In this document: piece after piece, positions 8,408-17,437 of the stretch
Layout of the letters: each line of letters opens with the position of its first letter
How positions within the stretch are numbered: the first letter of the stretch is position 1
Source of the DNA: Gp6-AA40 sp036274155
GTDB lineage: Bacteria > Acidobacteriota > Vicinamibacteria > Vicinamibacterales > UBA2999
Direction of reading: 5' to 3'
DNA: 64,000 nt
Assembly (NCBI GenBank): GCA_036274155.1
Contig: DASUGH010000015.1
Span: 1 to 64,000, forward strand
Position numbers and translations under genes: made by a program
The notes under the pieces: generated by a model
Seen by the model: the letters and a program-made list of their open reading frames with translations, nothing else
Told to the model about the DNA's origin: nothing
Database searches by the model: none

Positions 8408-9271
8408 TCATCGTTTCGAATGGGCATCGAGGAAATCGAAGATCTGCGAGGCGTACGTCAGATAGGCCTCGAGGTGCGTGCCGCCGGGGACGGTCGCGTA
8501 GGTCGCATCGACGCCCGCGGCCCTGGCTGCCGCCGCCATCCTCTGCGACGCCTCGATCGGATTGGTCGTGTCCTGATCGCCATGGATCACGAGCAGAGGA
8601 ATCTTCCTGATCCGCTCGAACGGATAGGCCGCGTAGACGATTGGCCCTGAGCTGACGACCAACCCGGCGAATCGATCCGGGTATCTGGCCGCGAGGTGCA
8701 GCGCGCCGGACGCCGACGGGTTCTGCCCGTGCAGGTAGATACGGGACGTGTCGACGCCGTATTCCTGGGCGACGAGATCGATGACGTAGAGCACGTCCTG
8801 CTCGGCGCGTTCGTCCTCGACCGCTGTCCACCCGGCGGCCGGCGCGGCCGCGTTCGGCCGATCGATCGCATAGCGGCTGCCGTAGTACGGCTGCGGCAGC
8901 GGCCGGTATCCCATTGGCGTCACGACGATGTAGCCGCGCTTTGCGGCCTGCTTCACGAGATCGTTCTGGGACCGGTACGGGTTGTCGATGCTCGTGCCGG
9001 CGCGCAGCGTCACCAGCATCGGCAGCCGTGCGCCCGGCTGCCAGCTGGTCGGCACGAAGAGCCGGTACGGAATCGATTCGCCGGTGACCGGGAAGTTGTA
9101 GACGCGATACTGCTCGCCTGTTTGCCGGTAGAGCGGCGCCGTCGGATTGGGCTGCGGTGGCGAGGCAGGCGCCCGCGGCGGTGGCTCCTTCTGCGTTGCC
9201 GGCTGCTGGGCAGAGACGGACACCGAGGCGGTCACCAGCATCGCCGCCGCGATTGACCACAGTCGCTTCAT
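8408..9271 (-). CDS. Secreted alpha/beta hydrolase (PHB-depolymerase/feruloyl-esterase-like)
   Basis: The 287-residue protein has a signal peptide (AAAMLVTASVSVSA) and a Pro-rich linker. The alpha/beta fold shows an oxyanion region FVPTSWQPGARLPMLVTLRAG, an acid loop VIHGDQDTTNP and a catalytic His in PGGTHLEAY. The nucleophile elbow is unusual: YLHGQNPSASGALH replaces the expected GxSxG. The serine nucleophile is therefore uncertain and the enzyme may be altered or inactive. The ATG used is the one directly before the signal peptide. The gene runs towards the propeller gene, 64 bp apart. Confidence 0.7.
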   Translation of the reverse strand: MKRLWSIAAAMLVTASVSVSAQQPATQKEPPPRAPASPPQPNPTAPLYRQTGEQYRVYNFPVTGESIPYRLFVPTSWQPGARLPMLVTLRAGTSIDNPYRSQNDLVKQAAKRGYIVVTPMGYRPLPQPYYGSRYAIDRPNAAAPAAGWTAVEDERAEQDVLYVIDLVAQEYGVDTSRIYLHGQNPSASGALHLAARYPDRFAGLVVSSGPIVYAAYPFERIRKIPLLVIHGDQDTTNPIEASQRMAAAARAAGVDATYATVPGGTHLEAYLTYASQIFDFLDAHSKR

Positions 9272-9426
9272 GAGCAGGGCGTCAGACTTCACCTGCGGCC
9301 TCGTTTCAAATCGCATCTCAGTCAGATCCGCTACCCGGCCTGACGAAGGAAACTCCGAGCATACTATGCGCGGTCGGCAGTAGTACAGAGCGGCCCGTCT
9401 GATTCCAGCGAGGAGAGTATCGCATC

Positions 9427-9831
9427 ATGAAGATCCAGTGGCTGCGAGTCGTGCTTGCGGGGTTTCTGATTGAGGTGGTTCTTGCCGTGGTGCTCGGTGG
9501 TGGATTCGCGGCCGCGGGTGTGGACCTCACGACCGGCGTGTCGACGGCATCCTCACTGATCATCGGCATCGGCTGCTTCGCGGCTGCGTTCCTGGTGGTG
9601 CTGTGGCTCGGCCGCGGCATTGTGAGCCATCTCGTACTGCACGGCTTCCTCATGGGCCTGGTCGCGACGCTCATCTATGTCGGACTCGTCGCCGGGTCGG
9701 GGCAGATGTCGGCGGCACTCGCCGGCTATGGCCCCGCCACCTTCGTCATCGTCAATGCGGCACGGCTGGTTGGTGCAGTGCTCGGCGGCGTTGCCTGCGA
9801 GCGCCGGAGAGTCGTTCGCGCGGCGCCGTGA
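9427..9831 (+). CDS. Small four-helix membrane protein, function unknown
   Basis: The 134-residue protein consists of four hydrophobic helices with short loops (about residues 5-28, 38-58, 63-85 and 93-120) and a basic C-terminal tail. It shows no charged or catalytic motif that I recognise. A good ribosome site, GAGGAG, lies 11 bases before the ATG. It resembles the many small uncharacterised inner-membrane proteins of Acidobacteriota. Confidence 0.65.
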   Translation: MKIQWLRVVLAGFLIEVVLAVVLGGGFAAAGVDLTTGVSTASSLIIGIGCFAAAFLVVLWLGRGIVSHLVLHGFLMGLVATLIYVGLVAGSGQMSAALAGYGPATFVIVNAARLVGAVLGGVACERRRVVRAAP

Positions 9832-9961
9832 GAACGGCGAGGCGACCAGGTGTAGTCTTCACGGAAGCAAATCCTGTTGCGCTGCCTCCGCGTCGAGTGA
9901 AGGCCAGGGTCGCGCCGTGATCACATCAGGCGCGGCGACCTGGACCATCGGAGCACAAGCC

Positions 9962-10394
9962 ATGACACATCTCGCGAGTGCACGTCTGGCCGCCACCCTC
10001 GCAGCGTGCCTGGTCATGGCGACCACGGTGGCCACCCGGCAACTGCCGTCGGAATCGGCGGCCCCGTCGGCGACGAGCGAGCTGCGCGACCTCGTCCAGC
10101 GCTTCAGCCGTCGATCGCGTCGGCCACGAGCCGGCCAACGCCGAGGCCGAGGTCAGACGTTCGTTCAATGGCAGCTATCCGCCGCTGTATCAACTCGCGT
10201 ACATGATGGGCGGACTGCAATTCCGGGCGCTGCACGCCGAGCTCGTTGAACGCGGCCGGATGACCGACCGGCAGTTTCACGATCGCGTGCTGATGTCGGG
10301 CGTCATGCCGGTCGAGATGGTGCGCGCCATCCTCACCGATCGGAGACTCCCGCGCGACTATCGCGCCTCGTGGAAATTCGTCGACACGAAGTAG
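9962..10394 (+). pseudogene. Remnant of a DUF885 gene: signal peptide joined out of frame to C-terminus
   Basis: The ATG at 9962 opens a normal signal peptide and the start of a mature protein (MTHLASARLAATLAACLVMA to about ELRDLVQRF). From about 10115 the coding sense jumps to another frame and reads PANAEAEVRRSFNGSYPPLY, continuing with a segment containing HAELVERGRMT and MPVEMVRAILTD to a stop at 10394. That second part matches the extreme C-terminus of DUF885 proteins, which are normally about 550-600 residues. Nearly all the catalytic body is missing and the junction is frameshifted. It looks like a large internal deletion in a secreted DUF885 gene. Confidence 0.7.
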
Positions 10395-10440
10395 GCGCGA
10401 ACCCGGTCCGGACACCGTCATCTCTGCGAGATAGCGGAGG

Positions 10441-10711
10441 TGACGGAGGAACGGTTTCACACGGAGCAACGGAGAAACGGAGGCGAACGGAGGGCGTCGT
10501 GGCAACATCGGCCGACTTCGATTCCGAGGCGGGCCCGCGCTACGCGGCAGGGATCGAGTGAAACGCCGATCACAAGCACGCTCTCGATTCCCCAGCGTGC
10601 TTGTGATCGGCGTTCCACTCGATCCCCGGCGCCGGCCAAAGGCCGGCGGCCCGCCTGCAGAACGTTTCGACAGCAGACTCCCTCTGTGCCTCTGTGCCTC
10701 GGTGTGTTCTA
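10441..10711. repeat. Branched palindromic element, copy 1
   Basis: This copy of a three-copy dispersed element has a 32-bp stem (10551-10582 with 10594-10625, one mismatch, 11-base loop). The conserved core is GATCACAAGCACGC. An outer 7-bp stem (10528-10534 with 10649-10655) encloses the long stem and two side hairpins, CCGCGCTACGCGG on the left and CCGGCCAAAGGCCGG on the right. CGGAGG-type words flank the left side and CTGTGCCTC words the right. The other copies are near 34.2 kb and 36.9 kb. Confidence 0.85.
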
Positions 10712-10726
10712 TTCTCCGCGCCCGAA

Positions 10727-11659
10727 CTAGCGGCCGATCAGGTTCTTGAGCACGAAGCCGACGTTTGCCGGGCGTTCGGCGAGCCGCCGCATGTACCAGG
10801 GAAACCAATGCGGGCCGTAGGCAATCAGCACTCGCAGTGGAACACCCGAGCCGATCAGACGCTGCTGCAGCGGCCTCTGAATGCCGTACAACATCGCGAT
10901 CTCGTACGCCGAGCGCGGTACACCATTGGCACCGGCGAACTCACGCAGACGATCGACGAGCCTCCCATCGTGCGTCGCGATATGGAGCAGGCCGCCCGCC
11001 GAGACAGCCTCGGCGCCCAGGAGCCGGCAGGCGAGCCTGAAAAAGTTCTCGTCCACGTCGCGCTTCCGGGCAAAGGCGAGCGTCGGCGGCTCGAGATACG
11101 CGCCTTTCACGAGCCGTATCGCCGCGCCGAGCGGGATGAGCTGTTCGATGTCCTGCGTCGTTCGATAGAGATAGGCTTGCAGCGCCACGCCGACACGCGA
11201 TGAGCGCTGGCGCAGGTGACGGAACAGATCCAGAGTGCGGTCGACGTACGGCGAGCTTTCCATGTCGAGCCAGACGAAATTCCCCACCGCCTCGGCGTGG
11301 TCCACCAGTGCTCGCAGGTGCTGGCGGGCGAGGTCGGCATCGATGTCGAGCCCGAGGTGCGTCGGCTTGACTGCGACCTGCGCGTTCAGACCGCCAGCCT
11401 GCACGGCGTTCATCACGTCCACGTAATGCTCGGCGACGGCAGTGGTGTCGGCGACGTGGCTCACGTTCTCGCCGAGGTGCGTGAAGATTGTTCCGATACC
11501 GAGCTGCTGCTGCGCGCGCGCGGCGGCCAGCGCATCCTCGAGGTGCTCTCCAGGCATGAAGGCCGAGACCGATCGGCGAACGAATGCGGCGTGGGTGGCA
11601 TGGTCGCGAAGCCACGCATTGGTGGAAGCCGCGAGGAGCAGCTTGCGCGCGAGCGACAC
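10727..11659 (-). CDS. Proline dehydrogenase
   Basis: The 310-residue cytoplasmic flavoprotein oxidises L-proline to pyrroline-5-carboxylate. Family motifs are visible in order: VAVKPTHLGLD (96-106), LDMES (131-135), QAYLYR (161-166), RLVKGAY (182-188) and, near the C-terminus, WYMRRLAERPANV, which positions the substrate arginines. The length fits the monofunctional enzyme rather than the PutA fusion. No P5C dehydrogenase gene is adjacent. The start is GTG at 11659. The DPP4-like peptidase gene lies 116 bp upstream on the same strand, so peptide-derived proline could feed it, though this link is inference. Confidence 0.9.
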   Translation of the reverse strand: MSLARKLLLAASTNAWLRDHATHAAFVRRSVSAFMPGEHLEDALAAARAQQQLGIGTIFTHLGENVSHVADTTAVAEHYVDVMNAVQAGGLNAQVAVKPTHLGLDIDADLARQHLRALVDHAEAVGNFVWLDMESSPYVDRTLDLFRHLRQRSSRVGVALQAYLYRTTQDIEQLIPLGAAIRLVKGAYLEPPTLAFARKRDVDENFFRLACRLLGAEAVSAGGLLHIATHDGRLVDRLREFAGANGVPRSAYEIAMLYGIQRPLQQRLIGSGVPLRVLIAYGPHWFPWYMRRLAERPANVGFVLKNLIGR

Positions 11660-11775
11660 CTCAGCGCCCCCCGGCCGCAGCAGGCGCGTTCACTGCCTTT
11701 GCATTCCTTCGTGACCGTCGTGTTCGGCGCGAAGCGCTCTTCGTGGTTGATGCCCCAACGCACCGACCTCCGGGT

Positions 11776-14202
11776 TCAGTCGAGGTCGTCCGCGAAGAAG
11801 GCGGCGCGCTCGAGCGCATCGTAATCCGTCTCGGGTTCGAAGGCGGCTCTCGCGGCGTCGTTTCTCGCCGACGACTCCGGTTCCGCATTCCAGTCGGGCG
11901 GATCGAGTCCGAGCAGATGCTTCACGAACCAGTCGTTGCGCTTGCGCGTGGTGAACGGGCCGCCGGCGCCGTGACTGGCGCCGGGCACGAACACGAGCTC
12001 GAAGGTCTTGTTCGCACGAACCAGGGCATTCGCCAGCTGCAGGGTGGACGACGGGTCGACGTTGGTATCGAGCTCGGGGACCACGAGCATCAACCGTCCC
12101 TTCAGGCGCGACGCGTGCTCGACGTTGGAGGAGGCGGCGTAGTGCGGACCGAGCGGCCATCCCATCCACTGCTCGTTCCACCAGATCTTGTCCATGCGAT
12201 TGTCGTGGCAGCCGGAATTCGAATACGCGACCGTGTAGAACTCCGGATGGAACAGCAGCGCACCGGCCGAGTTCTGGCCGCCGGCCGACGTGCCATAGAT
12301 GCCGACGCGCGTGATGTCGTAGTTGCGCGGATACGTCGCAGCGACCGCCCGGTGCCAGAGGATGCGGTCGGGGAAGCCGGCGTCGCCGAGATTCTGCCAG
12401 GCGACGTCGTGGAACGCCTTGGACCGGTTCGACGTGCCCATGCCGTCGATCTGGACCACGATGAAGCCGAGCTCCGCGAGCGACTGCATGCCGCCCTGGG
12501 TGCCGAACGTCTTGGGCACGAACGAGTCCTGCGGTCCGGCGTAGATGTTCTCGACGACGGGATACGAGTGGGCCGGATCGAAGTTCGTGGGACGGATGAT
12601 GATCCCCCAGATGTCGGTCACGCCGTCACGCCCTTTCGCCGTGAATACCTCCGGCAGACGCCATCCCGTGGCCAGCAGGTCGGTGATGTCGGCGGTCTCG
12701 AGCGGCATGACGACCGACTGGTCGCTCGTCCGCTTGAGGACGGTCCTCGGCGGCAGATCCACGCGCGACCAGGTGTCGACGTAGTATCGGCGGTCCGGCG
12801 AGTACTGCGGGGCGCCGTGCTGACCATCCTCGGGCGTGAAAGCCGTCAGTCCGGTTCCGTCGAAGTTCACGCGGTAGTACTTCACGAGGTACGGATCCTG
12901 ACCCGGCGTCATGCCGCTGGCGCGAAACCAGATCTGACGCGCCTGCTCATCGACGCGATCGACGCCGCGTACCACCCAGGGCCCCTTCGTAATCTGGTTT
13001 TTCACGACGCCGGTCGTGCCGTCGTACAGATAGAGATGGTTCCAGCCGTCGCGCTCGGATGCCCAGACGATCTCCTTCCCGTCGGCGACATCGTAGCGAT
13101 GTCGCTTGCCGGAATACTCCACGAACGTCTTCTGCGTCTCTTCGATCAGTGTGCGCGTCCGGCCCGTCATGGCGTCGATTTCGAGCACGCGATACGCCTG
13201 GTGGCCGCGCTGGTTGTATTCGAACGTCACGGCGCGGCTGTCGTTGCGCCACGCCAGCCGGGTGTTCTCGTAGGGATTGGGGAAGAGACTGACATCGCCG
13301 GCCAGCGCCGCACGGGTGCCGATGTCGAAGACCACCGGCTGATCGAAGTCGACCACGTCCCCCGGCTTTCGATACGCAAGAGTTCTGTGCCTGGGCTGCA
13401 ACTGATCGGTGGGCGACGACTCCACCAGGTGCACCAGGCGTTCGTAGCCGGGGCGTCTGCGGAAGGCAGCGATCTTTTTCGAGTCGGGCGACCAGCGAAT
13501 CGACTGCAACGTATACGCGTTCCCTTCCGAGCCATCGGAGCTGAGACTGAACCCGCTCGAAGCGGCCGCGTCGCCGCCACTACGTCCGGACGGCTGAACT
13601 GGCCGTACATATACGTTGTAGTTCCGGATCGAAGCTTCGAACCGTCCGTCCGGCGAGACGCGCGGCTGTGTGTTGGGCGCACCACCGCGCCCGGTTCCGC
13701 CAGGTGCCGGGGAGCCAGCATCCGCGGGCGGCGGCGCCGCCTGACGGCTGCAGACATAGTCGGCCAGCGTGCAGCGCCAACGGGCTTGAGGCGCCGGCGC
13801 CGGCGCCCCATTGGCGGTGAACTCGATCCCGCGCCGTCCATCCGCGAACTCGAAGGCGGCAAACGGCAGCGTCGCGGCGGTGTACTGGTTCCCCATTGCC
13901 GTCGAGAGCGCAGCGGCCAGCCGTTCGTGATCGAAGGCATCGGCCTTCGTGCCGGTCGCCGTATCGACGAGCACGAACGCGTAGCCGCCTTTCACGGTCT
14001 TGCGATAGGTCACGGCATCCGAGTCGGGCAGCCATGCGACCCTGTCCACGAGGTTGTAGACGCGCCCGGTCGTCCGGCGACCGAAGCTCTCCGCGCGCTC
14101 GTAGCGGGCTTTGACGTCCTCGCCCTGCGCACCGATGAAAACGCTGAGTTGCACGGCCGCCCATATGGCTGCACCGGCGCCGAGTAGCTGCCTGGCTGTC
14201 AC
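11776..14202 (-). CDS. Secreted S9B dipeptidyl-peptidase IV-like serine peptidase
   Basis: The 808-residue protein has an export signal (residues 4-26), then an eight-blade propeller-type DPP IV N-terminal domain (about 60-540) and a C-terminal alpha/beta-hydrolase domain. The nucleophile is S639 in IYGTSAGG, the acid is probably D712 in ELDTNVDP, and the base is H744 in GASHGAGG. Family members remove N-terminal dipeptides, often X-Pro. An Ala replaces the usual Tyr after the serine. The start is GTG at 14202, preceded by AAAGGA. An upstream ATG would translate the palindromic repeat array and is rejected. Confidence 0.85.
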   Translation of the reverse strand: MTARQLLGAGAAIWAAVQLSVFIGAQGEDVKARYERAESFGRRTTGRVYNLVDRVAWLPDSDAVTYRKTVKGGYAFVLVDTATGTKADAFDHERLAAALSTAMGNQYTAATLPFAAFEFADGRRGIEFTANGAPAPAPQARWRCTLADYVCSRQAAPPPADAGSPAPGGTGRGGAPNTQPRVSPDGRFEASIRNYNVYVRPVQPSGRSGGDAAASSGFSLSSDGSEGNAYTLQSIRWSPDSKKIAAFRRRPGYERLVHLVESSPTDQLQPRHRTLAYRKPGDVVDFDQPVVFDIGTRAALAGDVSLFPNPYENTRLAWRNDSRAVTFEYNQRGHQAYRVLEIDAMTGRTRTLIEETQKTFVEYSGKRHRYDVADGKEIVWASERDGWNHLYLYDGTTGVVKNQITKGPWVVRGVDRVDEQARQIWFRASGMTPGQDPYLVKYYRVNFDGTGLTAFTPEDGQHGAPQYSPDRRYYVDTWSRVDLPPRTVLKRTSDQSVVMPLETADITDLLATGWRLPEVFTAKGRDGVTDIWGIIIRPTNFDPAHSYPVVENIYAGPQDSFVPKTFGTQGGMQSLAELGFIVVQIDGMGTSNRSKAFHDVAWQNLGDAGFPDRILWHRAVAATYPRNYDITRVGIYGTSAGGQNSAGALLFHPEFYTVAYSNSGCHDNRMDKIWWNEQWMGWPLGPHYAASSNVEHASRLKGRLMLVVPELDTNVDPSSTLQLANALVRANKTFELVFVPGASHGAGGPFTTRKRNDWFVKHLLGLDPPDWNAEPESSARNDAARAAFEPETDYDALERAAFFADDLD

Positions 14203-14221
14203 GTTGACGTCCTTTCGAGAC

Positions 14222-14348
14222 AACCGAGCTGAAGCTCGGTTCTGCGAAATGCGCAACCTTTCGAGACAACCGAGCCAAAGCTCGGTTCTGCGAAACGTCA
14301 ACCGAGCTGAAGCTCGGTTCTGCGAAGCGCGCTAACGCTCGGTTCTGA
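14222..14348. repeat. Array of three and a half palindromic repeats (AACCGAGCTGAAGCTCGGTT family)
   Basis: Copies lie at 14222-14248, 14268-14294 and 14300-14326. A partial copy from about 14329 overlaps the stop codon and last residues of the GH127 gene. Each copy is the 20-base palindrome AACCGAGCTGAAGCTCGGTT followed by CTGCGAA. The middle copy has two changes in the loop side. Spacers of about 5-20 bases separate them. The array fills the gap between the GH127 and DPP IV-like genes. Confidence 0.9.
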
Positions 14349-17343
14349 GCTCCCGCTCTGCCTTCCCCGCAGCGTCGATGACCGTCTTGCTCTCTTGCGC
14401 GGAGAGCCGTCCCGCTTTCTGCCAGGCGCCAGCGATCGTGGTCACGGCCGCCATGAACCGGCGATGGTTCGTGAATGGTGCGCCGCTCCAGATCTCGTCG
14501 AGCAGTGTGAGGCCATCCTCGCGCATGGGGTTGGCAACGCCCGGGCGAATCGATCCGAACACGATGTCCGGCTCGTGTCGCCGCACGTACACATGGTACG
14601 GAGACGTCGTCCGCGACTCTGCGACAGCCGATGGATCGGCAACGAAGAACGGAGCCAACGCGTAGCCACCGGTCGTGAAGTGCAGCGGGGCGGACGCCGG
14701 CGACATCGCCGGCGCCAAATCGCCGTCGAGCTTCATGAACTGGTAGAAGGAGAGCTTGATCAGTCCGGTCTCCAGGTTCTGACCCACCGCGTCGTGCTGC
14801 ACGGCCAGCAGCGTCGGACCATAGAAGATCGACTGCACCGCCGGATCGTCGATCGCCCGCTCCGTCCGGAACGAGAACGGCATCGAGATGTCGACCTGGT
14901 CGCCGGCCTTCCAGGTCCGGCTGAGCCTCACGTACGTGCCCGGCCTGGCATCGAGCCGTTGTGCGACGCCGTTGATCCGGACGACGTAGCCGTTGCGGAC
15001 CCAGGCGGGCACGCGCAGCTTGATGGCGAGCGGCCCGTTGCCGTCGATCGTCAGGCGGCTGCTGCCCTCGAATGGATAGTTCGTCGCCTGCGTAACCCTG
15101 AACCGCTTCTCTGCCCACTCGAGCGTGGACGCGATGTAGAGATTGACGTAGAGCGCGGAGCGGTCCCCGGCGCGGAAGTAGATGGAGTCCTGATACTTCG
15201 TGTGATTCTCCATCCCGGTGCCGCCGCAGCAGGTGCCGACGTTGCCGTAGCTGCGGCGCTGGCCGGGCCGCACGGGTACGAAGTACGTGACCAGCGGACT
15301 CTCGGCGCTGTCCGCATCGCGACGGGGGCCGAGGATCTGATTGAACAGCCCCTGCTCGTAGTAGTTCATGTACTTCGGATCCGGATCGTGGAAGAACAGA
15401 TTCCGGCTCAGCTTCAACATGTTGTAGAGCGGGCAGGTCTCCGCGTGGTTGCTGTCGCGCGGATTCTGATAGAGCGAGCTGGCGATGCCGTCGCGCGCGC
15501 GCAGAATCTCGCCGACGCCGACGCCGCCGTGGCTGTAGACACGATGCGGCACGACCATGTCCCAGAAGTTCCGCGCCGCGGTGTGGAACTCCGGCTCCCC
15601 GGTCTGCTCGAACATCCGCAGGTAACCGATGAACTGCGGGATGTGCTGGTTGGCGTGCCGGCCGTCGAGGATGTCGTCGTTGGCGGCGACAGGTGTGTAG
15701 ACGGCGGTATTGACGAAGCGCCGCGCGGTCGCCACGTGGTCCGTCTTCCCGGCGCGGAGAGCCGCCAGCATCGCCAGCGTGTCGTTGATTCCGCCGTACT
15801 CGCCCGCGATGTAGGTGTTCCACATGCGATCGAGCTGCGCCTGCGGTAGCGGCGCGAGCCGGCTGTGCACCCAGTCGCCAATCTTCGCGGCGATGTCGAG
15901 CGCCTGCGAGTTTCCGGTGTGCTGATGCGCATCGACGAGCCCGGCCAGGATCTTGTGCAGCGTGTAGTAAGGCGCCCAGATACCGGCGTTGCCACCGTAC
16001 TGGGCAAACTCCTCCAGCCGGATGAACTGGGTCTCGGGATACGCCGACAGGAACCCCGGATGCCGCGTCCCGTCGGTCGGCGCGATGATGCGGCCATGAC
16101 GGCCACGTCGAGAGGCGTCGGTCACCGCTGGCCCGGACGCTTCGTCGAAGCGGTACCAGGCTACGTTGCCCCCGCCCACGGTGCCGCCCGGAGCTTCCGT
16201 CAACGACGAAAGCTCCGCGGGTGTGAGGGCGCGATCGAAGATCTGGAATTCGCCCAGGCCAGCATTCAGGTACGACACGTTGCGCTGTGGAAACTGACAC
16301 CGGCCGATCCAGTTGCCGGTCGTGACGCCGAGATCGGCCGGCGCGAGCGTCATCGCCGTGTTCGTCCCCGCTGCAGCGCCGTTCACGTACAGCGTCCCGA
16401 TGCTGCCGCGTCTCGTGACCGCCAGGTGCGTCCATTGCCCGACGGGCAGCGGCGCGGTGCCTTCGATTCGCTGTTCCGCGCCCTCGCCTCCCGTTGTCAT
16501 CGCGAAGCGCGGAACCGGCCGCTCGTTCGACACCCTCACTGTGAGGAACATGCGCGCGAGCGGCGGCGCGCCGAAGTCGGCGTGTGGACTGCCGAAGTCG
16601 AACACCGCCGCGCCGTTGTTCAACGCCGCCGGATCGGCGTTCGGACCTGAATCGGAGAGCATCGCCCGCTCGTACACGCCAAGGTTGATCCACACCGCGA
16701 TCGTGAAATCGCCGAGCCCGGTGACGAGGCCGGCTGGCAGCGAGATGTGCTCGGCGTGACCGAGCGGTGAGCCGGTGAGCCTGACTGCCTGGCCGAACCT
16801 TCCCGGCGTCCGCGGCGTCGGCTGCCGCGCGGCGGCGGCGAGCGCATCCTGACATTCGCCGAGAGCGGCCACCATGTAATCGAGCTTCCGCTTGTAGATC
16901 TCGTCGCCGGTGCCGGCGTACGCCTGCGCGAGCATGCTCATGAAGTGTCCGGCGTAGTGACCGCGCAGATACCCGGTCGCGTTCTCCCAGCTGCCCGGTG
17001 GCTGCGCGCCTCTGGCGTCGAGGCCGGCGTTGACGCGGAAGTTCCGCAGCATGCGATCCGGGCCGGCGAAGATGTCGGTGGCGCTGCCGTAGTTCCGCGC
17101 GTAGTTGAGAATGCGGTCGCGTTTCTCCTGGAAGATGCCGCGCCCCAGGGTGACCTGCTCGAGGGCAAAGGGGCTCACACGCCACGCGGCGGCCAGAGAC
17201 GGCGCCGCGGACTGGGCGAGCAGCGGGCGCGTCGTCAAGCCGTCGAGGCCATGGTACACCGCAGCCCCGGCAGCCAGCGTGCCGGCCGTTTTCAGAAATT
17301 CCCGCCGGTCAGGTGACTCGCGATCCGCCGCGTCTGCAGACAT
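14332..17343 (-). CDS. GH127-type beta-L-arabinofuranosidase with inserted LamG-like domain
   Basis: The 1003-residue protein is probably exported by the TAT route (DRREFLK at 12-18, then a hydrophobic helix). The catalytic barrel shows the zinc-binding glutamate and cysteines of GH127: E635 and C637 in AETCPLYN, and C705-C706 in VGTCCGG. GH127 enzymes cleave L-arabinofuranose from plant glycans using a cysteine nucleophile. Between about residues 200 and 410 a concanavalin/LamG-type beta-sandwich interrupts the barrel's early part, presumably adding sugar binding. The family is usually 600-800 residues without it. An upstream ATG is rejected because it would precede the twin-arginine motif and translate repeat DNA. 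Confidence 0.85.
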   Translation of the reverse strand: MSADAADRESPDRREFLKTAGTLAAGAAVYHGLDGLTTRPLLAQSAAPSLAAAWRVSPFALEQVTLGRGIFQEKRDRILNYARNYGSATDIFAGPDRMLRNFRVNAGLDARGAQPPGSWENATGYLRGHYAGHFMSMLAQAYAGTGDEIYKRKLDYMVAALGECQDALAAAARQPTPRTPGRFGQAVRLTGSPLGHAEHISLPAGLVTGLGDFTIAVWINLGVYERAMLSDSGPNADPAALNNGAAVFDFGSPHADFGAPPLARMFLTVRVSNERPVPRFAMTTGGEGAEQRIEGTAPLPVGQWTHLAVTRRGSIGTLYVNGAAAGTNTAMTLAPADLGVTTGNWIGRCQFPQRNVSYLNAGLGEFQIFDRALTPAELSSLTEAPGGTVGGGNVAWYRFDEASGPAVTDASRRGRHGRIIAPTDGTRHPGFLSAYPETQFIRLEEFAQYGGNAGIWAPYYTLHKILAGLVDAHQHTGNSQALDIAAKIGDWVHSRLAPLPQAQLDRMWNTYIAGEYGGINDTLAMLAALRAGKTDHVATARRFVNTAVYTPVAANDDILDGRHANQHIPQFIGYLRMFEQTGEPEFHTAARNFWDMVVPHRVYSHGGVGVGEILRARDGIASSLYQNPRDSNHAETCPLYNMLKLSRNLFFHDPDPKYMNYYEQGLFNQILGPRRDADSAESPLVTYFVPVRPGQRRSYGNVGTCCGGTGMENHTKYQDSIYFRAGDRSALYVNLYIASTLEWAEKRFRVTQATNYPFEGSSRLTIDGNGPLAIKLRVPAWVRNGYVVRINGVAQRLDARPGTYVRLSRTWKAGDQVDISMPFSFRTERAIDDPAVQSIFYGPTLLAVQHDAVGQNLETGLIKLSFYQFMKLDGDLAPAMSPASAPLHFTTGGYALAPFFVADPSAVAESRTTSPYHVYVRRHEPDIVFGSIRPGVANPMREDGLTLLDEIWSGAPFTNHRRFMAAVTTIAGAWQKAGRLSAQESKTVIDAAGKAERELRTER

Positions 17344-17393
17344 GCGGTGTTCCCTCGCGGCGAAAGGATAATCCGACATCGGTCCGAACGCAG

Positions 17394-17413
17394 GGTCCGC
17401 CTTCAGGCGGACC
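17394..17413. repeat. Small palindrome GGTCCGCC-TTCA-GGCGGACC
   Basis: An 8-bp perfect stem with a 4-base loop lies in the 94-bp gap between the divergent GH127 and DUF5695-type genes. Related palindromes occur at 26358-26375 and 26411-26425. They appear to form a second small dispersed family. A transcription role is possible but not shown. Confidence 0.65.
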
Positions 17414-17437
17414 TGGTGCCTGGCAGCGGCATAGAGT

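Noticed and set aside
11776..14301. Upstream ATG for the DPP IV-like gene
   Set aside because: It would add 33 residues translated from the palindromic repeat array. GTG at 14202 has a ribosome site and begins the export signal.
13580..17185. A 1201-codon minus-strand frame overlapping GH127 and DPP IV-like genes
   Set aside because: It runs in a shifted frame across two real genes and an intergenic repeat array, with Arg-rich composition.
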